Positions 25,157-32,927 of a stretch of DNA of 64,000 bases are shown here, piece after piece. The stretch lies in contig JAPPOB010000010.1 of the NCBI GenBank assembly GCA_028818375.1, positions 62,001 through 126,000 of the forward strand, in the 5' to 3' direction. The notes under the pieces are model-generated. The model made no database searches. It was not told the DNA's origin and worked only from the letters and a program-made list of their open reading frames with translations. Both the position numbers and the translations under genes were made by a program. Each line of letters begins with the position of its first letter. Within the stretch, counting starts at the first letter, position 1. The DNA comes from Anaerolineaceae bacterium (lineage in GTDB: Bacteria; Chloroflexota; Anaerolineae; Aggregatilineales; Phototrophicaceae).

Positions 25157-26302
25157 ATGAATTATGAGGCACGACTGAAGCAGTTTGAACAGGACCTGGC
25201 GGTAGTGGCGGACCTGGCATTCCTGCCCATCTCTGCCGATCTGCAGTATCTGACAGGGGTGCCGCGCGACATGCCCAACTACGGCTGGTCCATGCACCCC
25301 GGCGCCTGGCTGGAGGGCCTGTGGCTCAGCTCTGGCCGGCCGGCTGTGCTGGCTCTGCCGCGCATGACGGCGGAGTTCGGCGGCCTGGGCTCACAGCAGG
25401 GCGTGAACATCCGCGTGCTGGGCGACCACGATGACCCGGCCGCCATGGTGAGCGATATCCTGGAGGGTCTGGGGGTGGCTGACGCGCCGCGCATCGCCAC
25501 CGGCGACCGCACGCATGCCGAGACCCTGATGGGCCTGCAGGGGCTGCGGCCCGGCGCGCAATTCCTTTCCGCGACGGAAGTCCTGCGCCGCCAGCGCGTC
25601 ATCAAGAGCGAGGAGGAAATCGCGGTGATGCGCAGGGCCGGCGCCATCACCGAGGCGGCCTTTCGCGATGCCCTGCCGAGCTTCCGCCATGGCATGACGG
25701 AACTGGAGGTCCTCAGCGAAGTCAACTTTCAGATGCGCCGCCACGGCTCGCTGGGCGAATCCTTCACCAGCGCGATGTACTGTTCAGGCCCGCAACACCC
25801 CATGGTGATGGGCGATCGCCTGGAGAGAATGCCGCGCGAGCTGCAGCCGCCGGTCGCGCTGCTGTTCGACTTTGGCGCCATTCTGGATGGTTACTGTTAT
25901 GACTTCGGTCGCACGATCAGCTTTGGTCAGCCTACCGATGAATTCCGCCGCATCCACGAACTGGTGATGGCTTCCCAGGCGGCGGGCATTGAGGCGTTGC
26001 AGGCCGGCGTGCACACCACGGCCCAGACGGACGCGATCGCGCGCCAGGTCATTGAGGACGGCGGTTATGGCGAGGAGTTTCGCCATCGTCTGGGGCATGC
26101 CATCGGCATGGATGTGCATGAGCCGCCCTTCCTGACCGCCAGCGACCAGACCCTCTTACAGGAAGGGATGCTCTTCACGATCGAACCCAGCATCATGCAG
26201 TTAAACGACTATTCGGCACGCGTGGAAGATGTCGTGGTGGCGCGGCCAGGCGGTGGCGAGAAGCTGACGGACGGATATCAGGATCTCATCGTCATCGACT
26301 AA
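25157..26302 (+). CDS. M24 family (Xaa-Pro aminopeptidase-like) metallopeptidase
   Basis: Pita-bread metallopeptidase of 381 residues: an N-terminal creatinase-like domain (residues 1-145) and a catalytic domain with a complete dinuclear metal site. Ligands are visible in LFDFGAILDGYCYDFGRTI (two Asp), HRLGHAIGMDVHEPP (His), FTIEPSI (Glu) and ARVEDVVVA (Glu). Such enzymes remove N-terminal residues before proline or hydrolyse dipeptides with C-terminal proline. The start at 25157 is chosen on AGGAGGA six to seven bases upstream; an earlier in-frame start has no such signal. It is divergent from the peptide importer and heads a tightly packed operon with RidA and two LLM oxidoreductases. Confidence 0.92.
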   Translation: MNYEARLKQFEQDLAVVADLAFLPISADLQYLTGVPRDMPNYGWSMHPGAWLEGLWLSSGRPAVLALPRMTAEFGGLGSQQGVNIRVLGDHDDPAAMVSDILEGLGVADAPRIATGDRTHAETLMGLQGLRPGAQFLSATEVLRRQRVIKSEEEIAVMRRAGAITEAAFRDALPSFRHGMTELEVLSEVNFQMRRHGSLGESFTSAMYCSGPQHPMVMGDRLERMPRELQPPVALLFDFGAILDGYCYDFGRTISFGQPTDEFRRIHELVMASQAAGIEALQAGVHTTAQTDAIARQVIEDGGYGEEFRHRLGHAIGMDVHEPPFLTASDQTLLQEGMLFTIEPSIMQLNDYSARVEDVVVARPGGGEKLTDGYQDLIVID

Positions 26303-26324
26303 CCGGCGACATGGGGGAAAGACC

Positions 26325-26732
26325 GTGAAGAAACGACAAAACATCCCCTCGGGCAGCATCTGGGAAGAACGCGCCGGATATTCCCGCGCCGTGCGATTCG
26401 GCGACATGGTCTGCGTCTCGGGAACGACCGCCTCGGATGAGAGTGGTCGCGTTCATGGTTCGGACGCCCGCGAACAGAGCCTCTACATCTTTCGCAAGAT
26501 TGAGCGGGCCCTGTTGCAGGCGGGAGCCAGCCTGAACGACGTCGTCAGGACCCGGATATACGTTTCTGACCTCGCTCACTGGGAAGGCGCGGCCTACGCT
26601 CACAAGGAGATCTTTGGCGATATTATGCCGGCCAACACCCTCATCGGAGGGATACATTTCCCCGGCACGGGTTACCTGGTTGAAATCGAGGCCGACGCCA
26701 TCATCGGCGCGGGCGCCAGCCAGGCGGAGTGA
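26325..26732 (+). CDS. RidA family protein
   Basis: RidA/YjgF/UK114 protein of 135 residues. The trimeric family hydrolyses reactive enamine/imine intermediates of PLP enzymes or acts in catabolic routes. The conserved active-site segments are present: VCVSGTTASDESG, ARG within VVRTRIYVSD (equivalent to Arg105 of RidA) and the glutamate in YLVEIEADAI. The start is GTG 26325, preceded by GGGGGAAA. It directly abuts the next gene (TGA immediately followed by ATG). The position in a catabolic-looking operon suggests an operon-specific deaminase-type role rather than the general housekeeping RidA. Confidence 0.92.
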   Translation: MKKRQNIPSGSIWEERAGYSRAVRFGDMVCVSGTTASDESGRVHGSDAREQSLYIFRKIERALLQAGASLNDVVRTRIYVSDLAHWEGAAYAHKEIFGDIMPANTLIGGIHFPGTGYLVEIEADAIIGAGASQAE

Positions 26733-27740
26733 ATGCGCTTTAGCGTTCGGCTGAACAATGACCTGCCAGTGGAAAAGACGGTATCGTTGGCTTTAGCGGC
26801 GGAGCGGGCCGGTTTCGATCAGTTCTGGCTCAGCGATGACCTTTTCCAACGCAGCGCGACGGTCATGCTGGCCGCCGTGGCGCGGGAAACGGAGCGAATC
26901 CAGATCGGCAGCGGCATCTTCAACCCCTATACCCTGAATCCGGCGCAGATGGCCATGGAAGCGGCGACCCTGGACGAACTGTCCGACGGGCGCTTTTGCA
27001 TGGGCCTCGCTTCAGGAGCAGGCGAGTTTCTGAAATGGATAGGGATTGAACAGAAAAAACCATTGACTGCGGTCGTCGAAACGATCGAGGTCTTGCGAAA
27101 ACTGTTCGCCGGGGAAAAGGCGCCACTGGACGGGGATTTCATCCAGTGGTCCGATGCTACGCGGCTTCGATTCACACCCTTGCGCAGACAGATTCCCCTT
27201 TACCTCGGCGCCATGAGTCCGCGCATGTTGCAGACCATTGGGTCTCACGCCGACGGCGGGCTGCCGCTGCTCTTTCCTCCGGAGCACTTTTCGTGGGTTC
27301 TGCCACAGATCCGGAAGGGTGCGCACCAGGCCGGGCGAGACCTGGCCGACATCGACGTGGCCGCCTGCATCTGGTGTTCGATTTCGGAAGACTCGCTGGC
27401 CGCAGAAAACGCCCTGAGAGCAAAGATCGCGTTTTACGGCCATGCCCTGAGCCCGACGATTCTGGCGCGCCTGGGCCTGACGCGTGGCGACTTCGACGAC
27501 ATCGAGCAGGCGGTTGTGGTGGAAAATGACCTGTCCCGGGGCAGCGCACTGGTCACGGGTGACATGCTCCGCATCGGGGTGGTAGGCACGCCGCGTCAGT
27601 TGATTCGTCGGCTTGAGGACCTGGTCAATCTGGGCGCAAGACATCTCAGCTTCGGGCCGCCGCTGGGTCCGGAACCAATGAAGGCCATTGAACTGATCGG
27701 CAACGAGGTCTTGCCCTGGTTTCGGGGAGGCAGCCAGTGA
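26733..27740 (+). CDS. LLM class (F420-dependent-type) oxidoreductase, copy 1
   Basis: Luciferase-like TIM-barrel protein of 335 residues. The first strand reads MRFSVRLNNDLPVEKTVSLA and the barrel continues with AGFDQFWLSDDLF, IQIGSGIFNPYTLNPAQMAM, GRFCMGLASGAGEFL and IPLYLGAMSPRMLQTIGSHADG, the standard order of flavin or F420 LLM enzymes, similar to methylenetetrahydromethanopterin reductase. Cofactor (FMN or F420) cannot be fixed without a structure; the Mer-like pattern favours F420. It abuts ridA upstream and overlaps the TIGR04076 gene downstream (GTGA), so the genes are cotranscribed. Reaction and substrate are unknown. Confidence 0.88.
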   Translation: MRFSVRLNNDLPVEKTVSLALAAERAGFDQFWLSDDLFQRSATVMLAAVARETERIQIGSGIFNPYTLNPAQMAMEAATLDELSDGRFCMGLASGAGEFLKWIGIEQKKPLTAVVETIEVLRKLFAGEKAPLDGDFIQWSDATRLRFTPLRRQIPLYLGAMSPRMLQTIGSHADGGLPLLFPPEHFSWVLPQIRKGAHQAGRDLADIDVAACIWCSISEDSLAAENALRAKIAFYGHALSPTILARLGLTRGDFDDIEQAVVVENDLSRGSALVTGDMLRIGVVGTPRQLIRRLEDLVNLGARHLSFGPPLGPEPMKAIELIGNEVLPWFRGGSQ

Positions 27741-28054
27741 GCCGCGAATTTCATTTGTATGACCTGCGCGTTACCGTGGTCGAAATCGAAGGTGAATCGG
27801 TCTGTGGCATGCAGGTCGGCGACTACTTTGAGTTGACCGAGAGCAGCCGCCTGCGTATCCCGCCCGGCAAACACTTCTGCATTTATGCCCTGGCCACGGT
27901 CATCCCGTTCCTCGCCGCGAAACAACGCGAACTGGACGACAATGACTGGCTGGCCCGCGATTCGCATGCCATTTGCCCGGACCCTGAAGAACGCGTCATC
28001 ATGCGCATGGAGCGCCGTCGGTGGCGCACACTGGACAGTGACGAACTGACATGA
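27737..28054 (+). CDS. TIGR04076 family protein
   Basis: Protein of 105 residues matching the TIGR04076 pattern: LYDLRVTVVEIEG at the start, GDYFELTESSRLRIPPGKHF, then CIYALATVIPFLAAKQREL, DDNDWLARDSH and the terminal CPDPEERVIMRMER. The conserved Cys residues (GKHFC and ICPDP) suggest a metal or catalytic role, not demonstrated. The start codon GTG overlaps the preceding stop and its own stop overlaps the next start (ATGA), so it is sandwiched between two LLM enzymes and probably acts in the same pathway. Function unknown. Confidence 0.88.
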   Translation: MSREFHLYDLRVTVVEIEGESVCGMQVGDYFELTESSRLRIPPGKHFCIYALATVIPFLAAKQRELDDNDWLARDSHAICPDPEERVIMRMERRRWRTLDSDELT

Positions 28055-29055
28055 AGCAGGTCGCCCTCGGCGTTCAGACCGACAAGACGCCTGCGGAATA
28101 CGTCGCCCTGGCAAGTCTCATCGACCGTTACGAGGTCGACGTGGTGCATGTCTATTGCGACCTGCCATTCGCACCCTCGTATCTGCCGATGGCGCTGATG
28201 GCGCCGCACCTGCGCCGGGCGCGCCTGGGTCCGGCGGGGGTGTCGCTGGCGCGTATGGCGCCCGTGGACATCGCGGCCGACACCGCCCTCGTGGCGCAAA
28301 TGGCGCGCGGAGGGGTAAGTGTGGGTCTGGTGCGCGGCGGCTGGCTGGGTGATTACGGCATTCGCGAACCCGATCGTCCCCTGCAGGCGATCCGTGAGGG
28401 CGTGGCGGTAATCCGCTACATGCTTTCGGGCGAAACTGGCGGCCAGAATGGTGACATTTATCCCCTGGCTGAACACGTTTACTCCCCCTGGGCGCTACAA
28501 CAGGGGACGCAGGTTCCGGTCCTGATCGGCAGCTGGGGGCCGCGGCTTTGTGCCCTGGCGGGTGAAATCGCCGACGAGGTCAAGATTGGTGGCAGTGCCA
28601 ATCCGGCGATGCTGCCCCTCGCCCGGCGTTGGGTAAGCCGGGGGGAGCGACGGGTCGGACGCGAAGCGGGCAGCGTGGCGCTGGCGATCGGCGCCGTCTG
28701 CGTCGTCGATGAAGACCGCGAACTTGCGCGCGCCGCAGCTCGCCGCAGCGTGGCCATGTATCTGCCCATTGTCTCCCGCCTGGATCCAACGGTGGAGGTC
28801 GAGCCGGAACTCATCGGCCGCCTGCAGAGCCTCTTCGAGCAACGCGACGATGACGGGGCCGCGCGATTGATCTCGGACGAACTACTGGACTGCTTCGCCT
28901 TCTCCGGCGATGCCAGCGATCTCATTCGTCAGGGCGAGGCCCTGTTCGCTGCAGGAGCGGACAGGGTGGAATTCGGCACGCCCCACGGCATAGATCCGGC
29001 GCGCGGTATTCGTCTCATCGGTGAGCAGGTGATTCCCGCCCTGAAGGGGACCTGA
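28051..29055 (+). CDS. LLM class (F420-dependent-type) oxidoreductase, copy 2
   Basis: Second LLM protein of 334 residues, only distantly similar to copy 1. It starts MKQVALGVQTDKTPAEYVAL, with YEVDVVHVYCDLPFAPSYLP, RARLGPAGVSLARMAPVDIA, GGVSVGLVRGGWLGDYGI, VPVLIGSWGPRLCALAGEIADEVK and ADRVEFGTPHG as barrel elements. Both LLM copies end with the same type of closing helix (RLIGEQVIPALKG here; ELIGNEVLPWFRGG in copy 1), so both are complete. Last gene of the operon, six bases from the convergent fabD. Two dissimilar LLM enzymes in one operon suggest consecutive redox steps on one substrate, which is inference. Confidence 0.86.
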   Translation: MKQVALGVQTDKTPAEYVALASLIDRYEVDVVHVYCDLPFAPSYLPMALMAPHLRRARLGPAGVSLARMAPVDIAADTALVAQMARGGVSVGLVRGGWLGDYGIREPDRPLQAIREGVAVIRYMLSGETGGQNGDIYPLAEHVYSPWALQQGTQVPVLIGSWGPRLCALAGEIADEVKIGGSANPAMLPLARRWVSRGERRVGREAGSVALAIGAVCVVDEDRELARAAARRSVAMYLPIVSRLDPTVEVEPELIGRLQSLFEQRDDDGAARLISDELLDCFAFSGDASDLIRQGEALFAAGADRVEFGTPHGIDPARGIRLIGEQVIPALKGT

Positions 29056-29061
29056 AGCGGC

Positions 29062-30015
29062 TCAGAAACCGTCGTCAATAAACTGTTGCAGGGCATCTGC
29101 GCTGTTCAACGCAAGTCCCGGAGTCTTGCGGTCGATGCGGCGCAACAGACCGCTGAGCACGTTTCCCGGGCCGATTTCAATGAAGCGCGCAGCGCCGTCT
29201 GCGATCATGTTCTGCACGGACTCGCGCCAGCGCACGCCAGCCGTGAGTTGTCCTTCCAGTTCGCTGCGATTGGCGTCCACGCTGAGGAGGGGTGAAGCGC
29301 CCAGGTTGCCATAGACCGGGACGCCCGGCTCCTTCATTTGAGCGGCCCGCACGAAACTGGCGAATTCGTCATTGACCGGAGCCATCAGCGGCGAATGCGC
29401 GGCGATGCTGATCGGCAACCTCACGCTTCGACGGGCGCGAATGCCGGGCGCCAGTTCCAGCGCGACCGCCAGCGTCCGTTCGTCACCCGAAATCACGGTC
29501 TGGCCCGGGCAGTTGTCGTTGGCGACGACCAGGACGCCTCTCGTCTGTGTGCGCGCCTGACCAACCAGTCCCTGCACGGCGCCGACGTCCGGGCCCAGCA
29601 GGGCGGCCATGCCACCTGGCACGCGGCTGTCCGCTTCATCCATGAGGCGGCCGCGTTCCCGGGCGAGCTTTAGTCCCTCCGCGAAACTCAGGCCCCCGGC
29701 GGCTACCAGCGCAGTGATTTGGCCGAAACTGTGACCGGCAACCATGGCTGGCTGCGCGTGGGGCAGGGCGTGTCGCAGCGCGCGCAGGATAGCGATGCTG
29801 GTGACGTAAATGGCTGGCTGTGTGTTGCGCGTCTGATTGAGCACTTCGGCGGGGCCATTGAAGCAAAGTTCGCTCAGGGCGTACCCGGCCAGCTCGTCTG
29901 CTTCATCATAGACTGCCCTGGCGACCGGAAACGCAGCGGCGACGTCCCGGCCCATGCCCACCAGTTGCGAGCCCTGGCCAGGGAAGATAAATGCGCATTT
30001 GGACTGGTTGTTCAC
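29062..30015 (-). CDS. fabD: Malonyl-CoA:ACP transacylase
   Basis: Enzyme of 317 residues that loads malonyl groups onto acyl carrier protein for fatty-acid synthesis. Motifs: FIFPGQGSQLVGMG at the N-terminus, the nucleophile elbow GHSFGQITALVAAG (standard GHSLGE with Phe and Gln), the substrate-binding Arg in LARERGRLMDEA, the catalytic His in AAHSPLMAPV, and the C-terminal FIEIGPGNVLSGLL. The GTG start at 30015 gives MNNQSKCAFIFPGQG, the normal N-terminus. It follows rpmF by 24 bases; plsX and fabH, which often intervene, are absent. Confidence 0.95.
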   Translation of the reverse strand: MNNQSKCAFIFPGQGSQLVGMGRDVAAAFPVARAVYDEADELAGYALSELCFNGPAEVLNQTRNTQPAIYVTSIAILRALRHALPHAQPAMVAGHSFGQITALVAAGGLSFAEGLKLARERGRLMDEADSRVPGGMAALLGPDVGAVQGLVGQARTQTRGVLVVANDNCPGQTVISGDERTLAVALELAPGIRARRSVRLPISIAAHSPLMAPVNDEFASFVRAAQMKEPGVPVYGNLGASPLLSVDANRSELEGQLTAGVRWRESVQNMIADGAARFIEIGPGNVLSGLLRRIDRKTPGLALNSADALQQFIDDGF

Positions 30016-30039
30016 GGAAGGGTCCCGACCTGCGAGCCG

Positions 30040-30225
30040 CTAGTCCGTGTCCACTTCGATGACCAACTCACCCTTGTAACTGCCGCAAGCCGGGCAGACG
30101 TGGTGCGCGACGTGGTATTCGCCGCAATTCTCACACACAACGAGGTGATTGAGCGTCAAGGCGTGATGCGAACGCCGTTTGTTGCGTCGCGTTCGGGAAA
30201 TCTTGCGTTTGGGAAGCGGCCCCAC
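30040..30225 (-). CDS. rpmF: 50S ribosomal protein L32 (zinc-binding form)
   Basis: Protein of 61 residues. Starting at GTG 30225 (AGGAGCAGG upstream) gives GPLPKRKISRTRRNKRRSHH, the classic L32 N-terminus. The four-Cys zinc ribbon is CENC...CPAC, so it is the C+ paralogue type that binds zinc; zinc-limited bacteria often have a C- copy elsewhere. The tail GSYKGELVIEV is also typical. An in-frame start seven codons upstream exists but lacks homology and a ribosome binding site. The gene has a near-perfect promoter and is followed by fabD. Confidence 0.95.
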   Translation of the reverse strand: MGPLPKRKISRTRRNKRRSHHALTLNHLVVCENCGEYHVAHHVCPACGSYKGELVIEVDTD

Positions 30226-30274
30226 GGTCCTGCTCCTGAATTTCAATCCGGGACCGGAATGCCCGGCAGGCGGC

Positions 30275-30304
30275 AGTATAGGGGTGGGCGGGCAGAGCTG
30301 TCAA
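30275..30304 (-). promoter_or_regulatory. Consensus promoter of rpmF-fabD
   Basis: Minus-strand TTGACA (30304-30299, perfect -35), 18-base spacer, TATACT (30280-30275). It is the best sigma70 match in the window. The predicted start near 30268 leaves about 43 bases before the rpmF GTG. Confidence 0.82.
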
Positions 30305-30601
30305 GTGGGGACGCTTCGGTCTTGATGGTTTTCCAGGTGGATTTCCTGGGCCTGGCTAGCAAATTGCCAAGTGTGCTGCCGTTTTCTTTGCACTTTGCCC
30401 GGTTCCCGTTATTCTCCTGGCGACACCCTGGGTTATTGGTCAGGACTGACAGTGCCTGGCTTTCGGGCCGGATGCTGCAGTTGGAAAGGGCGAAAAGCCA
30501 GAAAAAGAACGGATTAGAGGCAAGGTGCATCCGGGCAGGCTGGCCCCCTGCCGAGGCATGATGTTGATCAAACTATTGGAATGACGGCACAGGAGGCAGA
30601 A
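30305..30601 (+). other. Intergenic region before the sugar ABC operon
   Basis: About 300 bases without a supportable gene. It holds a small palindrome at 30439-30450 (GTCAG, GA, CTGAC), a GC-rich stem (GGCAGG at 30534-30539 with CCTGCC at 30547-30552) and AGGAGG just before the sugar-binding-protein start. I could not place a convincing -35/-10 pair for the downstream operon; its promoter and any operator should lie here. Confidence 0.5.
30439..30450. promoter_or_regulatory. Small palindrome, possible operator of the sugar ABC operon
   Basis: GTCAG-GA-CTGAC is an exact 5-bp inverted repeat about 150 bases upstream of the binding-protein gene. Dimeric repressors such as LacI or GntR types bind repeats of this size, but a 12-base palindrome can arise by chance; no regulator gene adjoins. 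Confidence 0.2.
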
Positions 30602-31915
30602 ATGAACCACAAACTTTCACGCAGGGATTTTCTGAAGACCACCGGTCTGGCTGGAACCGGACTGGCGATGGGTGGCCTGGGCTTGGCCCCGGCTCTGGCC
30701 CAAAGCTCGGAGGTGGTGACGATTCCAACCTGGTGGGGGCCGCACGAACTCGAGGGTGCGCAGGCATTTATGGATGCCAGGTTCCCGCCAGACGGTGGTG
30801 GCATCACCGTCCAGTACGATTACATCGGCTCGGACTTTTTCAGCAAGGTCTTCACCAGCCTGGTCGGCGACGACCCTTACGACGTGATCACCTTCAACGC
30901 CTACCACACGCCGATCATGCTGGACCGCAACGTCATTGACCCCATCGACGACCTGGTCGAACGCGACGGGTTTGACCTGAGCGACTTTGACGACGCGGCG
31001 CTTGCCGAGTGGACCTATGACGGCAAGCTCTACGGCATGACCAACGACCGGGGCGCGTTCCACTGCTATTTCAACGTCGACCTCTTTGAGGAAGCGGGCA
31101 TCACGCCGCCCTCCTCCACGGACACGTGGACCTGGGATGACCTGCGCGAGTGGGCGAAGGCCCTGACCAAGACCGACGGCGACCAGGTCGTGCAATATGG
31201 CTATGGCTCCGGGTCGGACTGGGCCTATGATCTTTTGCCCGGCCTGGCCGGTCAGATGGCCTTTAACGAAGACGTGACGACATCGCTGCTGGACAATCCG
31301 GAAACCATTGCCCTCCTGGACCTCTATCAGAAAATGATGCATGAGGACGGCTCAACAGTGGCGCCGGGCTCCCTGCAAACGGGCGCCAACGAGCTGTTCC
31401 TGGCCGGACAGCTGGGCATTCTGCTCGACGGCACCTGGCAGGCGGGCTATTTCCGTTACAGGAGCGGCGACATCAACTTCACCTGGGACGTTGGCTTGCC
31501 ACCGCGCGTGGCCGGCTCGGAGAATTACTACATCCCCAATTTCACCGGCGGATGGGTAATCCCCAAGACGGCGCCGGACAGGGATGCCAGCTGGGAGGTG
31601 ATGAAAGCTTATGCCTCCCCGGAATTTGCCACCGACGTGATGTTTGTTTCGCTCTCGTCCCCGCCGGTGCGCAAGAGTGCGCTGGAGCAGGCCGGCTTTG
31701 ACCAGTGGCCTGACAACCAGCCGCAGGGCATGACGCGGGAATTCATGAGTGCCTTGCTGGGCAACGGCATTTCCCGCCAGGAGATCGGCCATCTCTTCAG
31801 CAGTGAGGTGAACGCCGCGCTGGCCAAGATCGCCCTGATTTACTCGAACGAAGGCAGCGCTGAAGCTGTTCTGACTGAAGTTTCTGCCGAGTTGACGGCT
31901 GCGCTTGGCGGCTAA
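30602..31915 (+). CDS. Sugar ABC transporter substrate-binding protein with Tat signal
   Basis: Binding protein of 437 residues, SBP family 1. The N-terminus has the twin-arginine motif SRRDFLKT followed by a hydrophobic segment (GLAGTGLAMGGLGLAPALAQ), so export is through the Tat route, usual for family 1 proteins of Chloroflexota and Actinobacteria. Mature sequence has EVVTIPTWWGPHELEGAQAF, YGMTNDRGAFHCYFNVDLFE, a TWTWDDLREWAKALT motif and NFTGGWVIPK, as in maltose- or lactose-type binders. The start is set by AGGAGG eight bases upstream. It heads the operon with two permeases; the sugar cannot be told. Confidence 0.93.
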   Translation: MNHKLSRRDFLKTTGLAGTGLAMGGLGLAPALAQSSEVVTIPTWWGPHELEGAQAFMDARFPPDGGGITVQYDYIGSDFFSKVFTSLVGDDPYDVITFNAYHTPIMLDRNVIDPIDDLVERDGFDLSDFDDAALAEWTYDGKLYGMTNDRGAFHCYFNVDLFEEAGITPPSSTDTWTWDDLREWAKALTKTDGDQVVQYGYGSGSDWAYDLLPGLAGQMAFNEDVTTSLLDNPETIALLDLYQKMMHEDGSTVAPGSLQTGANELFLAGQLGILLDGTWQAGYFRYRSGDINFTWDVGLPPRVAGSENYYIPNFTGGWVIPKTAPDRDASWEVMKAYASPEFATDVMFVSLSSPPVRKSALEQAGFDQWPDNQPQGMTREFMSALLGNGISRQEIGHLFSSEVNAALAKIALIYSNEGSAEAVLTEVSAELTAALGG

Positions 31916-31991
31916 ACCCGGTCGGCTGCAAATATCCCCGTGTCCGTCCAAAAGGGCGGACACGGGAAACGTCTGATTCGCGGAGGAGCAG

Positions 31992-32927
31992 ATGTCAGGC
32001 ACAGCTTCGGCCAAAAGCGGAGGGCTGGCAGCCAGGGTAAGGGCCCGGATACCCGAAACCACCCGCCGTGACAACATCGCGGGCTGGCTCTTCATTGCGC
32101 CAGTCCTGTTGTGGATCACGGTTTTTACGGCCTACCCGCTGATTTCCTCCCTTTTTCTCAGTTTTCGTGAATGGGACCCGCTTTTTACTGACAAATATGT
32201 CGGCCTTGCCAATTACGCCGAGTTGATGGAGGACAAGATCTTCCTCCTGGCCTACCGGAACGCCCTGGTTTACGCCGCCATCACCATCCCGCTCGGTCTG
32301 GTCTGGGGTATGTCGGTGGCCCTGGCCGTGCAGCACATCCGCGGACGCGCTTTCTTTCGTGCCCTTTATTTTTTGCCTACCGTCACGTCCAGCGTGGCCA
32401 TCGCCGTCGTCTGGAGTTTTGCCTACAACCAGGATTATGGTCTGGTAAACAGCCTGCTGCGCTACGTCGGCGTGGAAGGACCGAACTGGCTGGGTCACAC
32501 CCAATGGGCGCTACTTTCCATTTCACTCGTGGTGGTCTGGGCCGGCACCGGTTTCTGGATGATTGTATTTCTGGCCGGACTGCTTGATATTCCGCAGGAG
32601 TACTACGACGCCGCGAAAGTGGACGGCGCCACGGGCTGGCAAAGCCTCTTGCGCATCACCCTGCCGCTGATGTCGCCGACCATCTTTTATTACATCACCA
32701 ACGCTCTCATCACGGTCTGGATACAGTTTGAAATTCCCTTCGTGATGACGGGCGGCGGCCCGGCCAACGCCACGCTCATGCCGGCGTTGCTCCTCTACGA
32801 TGAGGCCTGGGATCGGTTCAAGATGGGCTATGCCTCGGCCATGGCCTGGGTGATGGCCCTTGTCATTTTCGTCATCACTGCCCTGCACTTTAGTCTGTCA
32901 CGGCGCTGGGTGAACTATGACCGCTGA
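31992..32927 (+). CDS. Sugar ABC transporter permease (MalF/UgpA-like)
   Basis: Permease of 311 residues. After a short charged tail come the hallmarks NIAGWLFIAPVLLWITVFTA, YPLISSLFLSFREWDPL, YVGLANYAELMED, the transmembrane core, and the EAA loop QEYYDAAKVDGATGWQSLLR, where the ATPase docks. About six hydrophobic helices. It overlaps the next permease by 11 bases (translational coupling). The ATP-hydrolysing subunit is not in this window; many Chloroflexota use one MsmX-like ATPase for several importers, so a shared one elsewhere is likely. Confidence 0.93.
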   Translation: MSGTASAKSGGLAARVRARIPETTRRDNIAGWLFIAPVLLWITVFTAYPLISSLFLSFREWDPLFTDKYVGLANYAELMEDKIFLLAYRNALVYAAITIPLGLVWGMSVALAVQHIRGRAFFRALYFLPTVTSSVAIAVVWSFAYNQDYGLVNSLLRYVGVEGPNWLGHTQWALLSISLVVVWAGTGFWMIVFLAGLLDIPQEYYDAAKVDGATGWQSLLRITLPLMSPTIFYYITNALITVWIQFEIPFVMTGGGPANATLMPALLLYDEAWDRFKMGYASAMAWVMALVIFVITALHFSLSRRWVNYDR

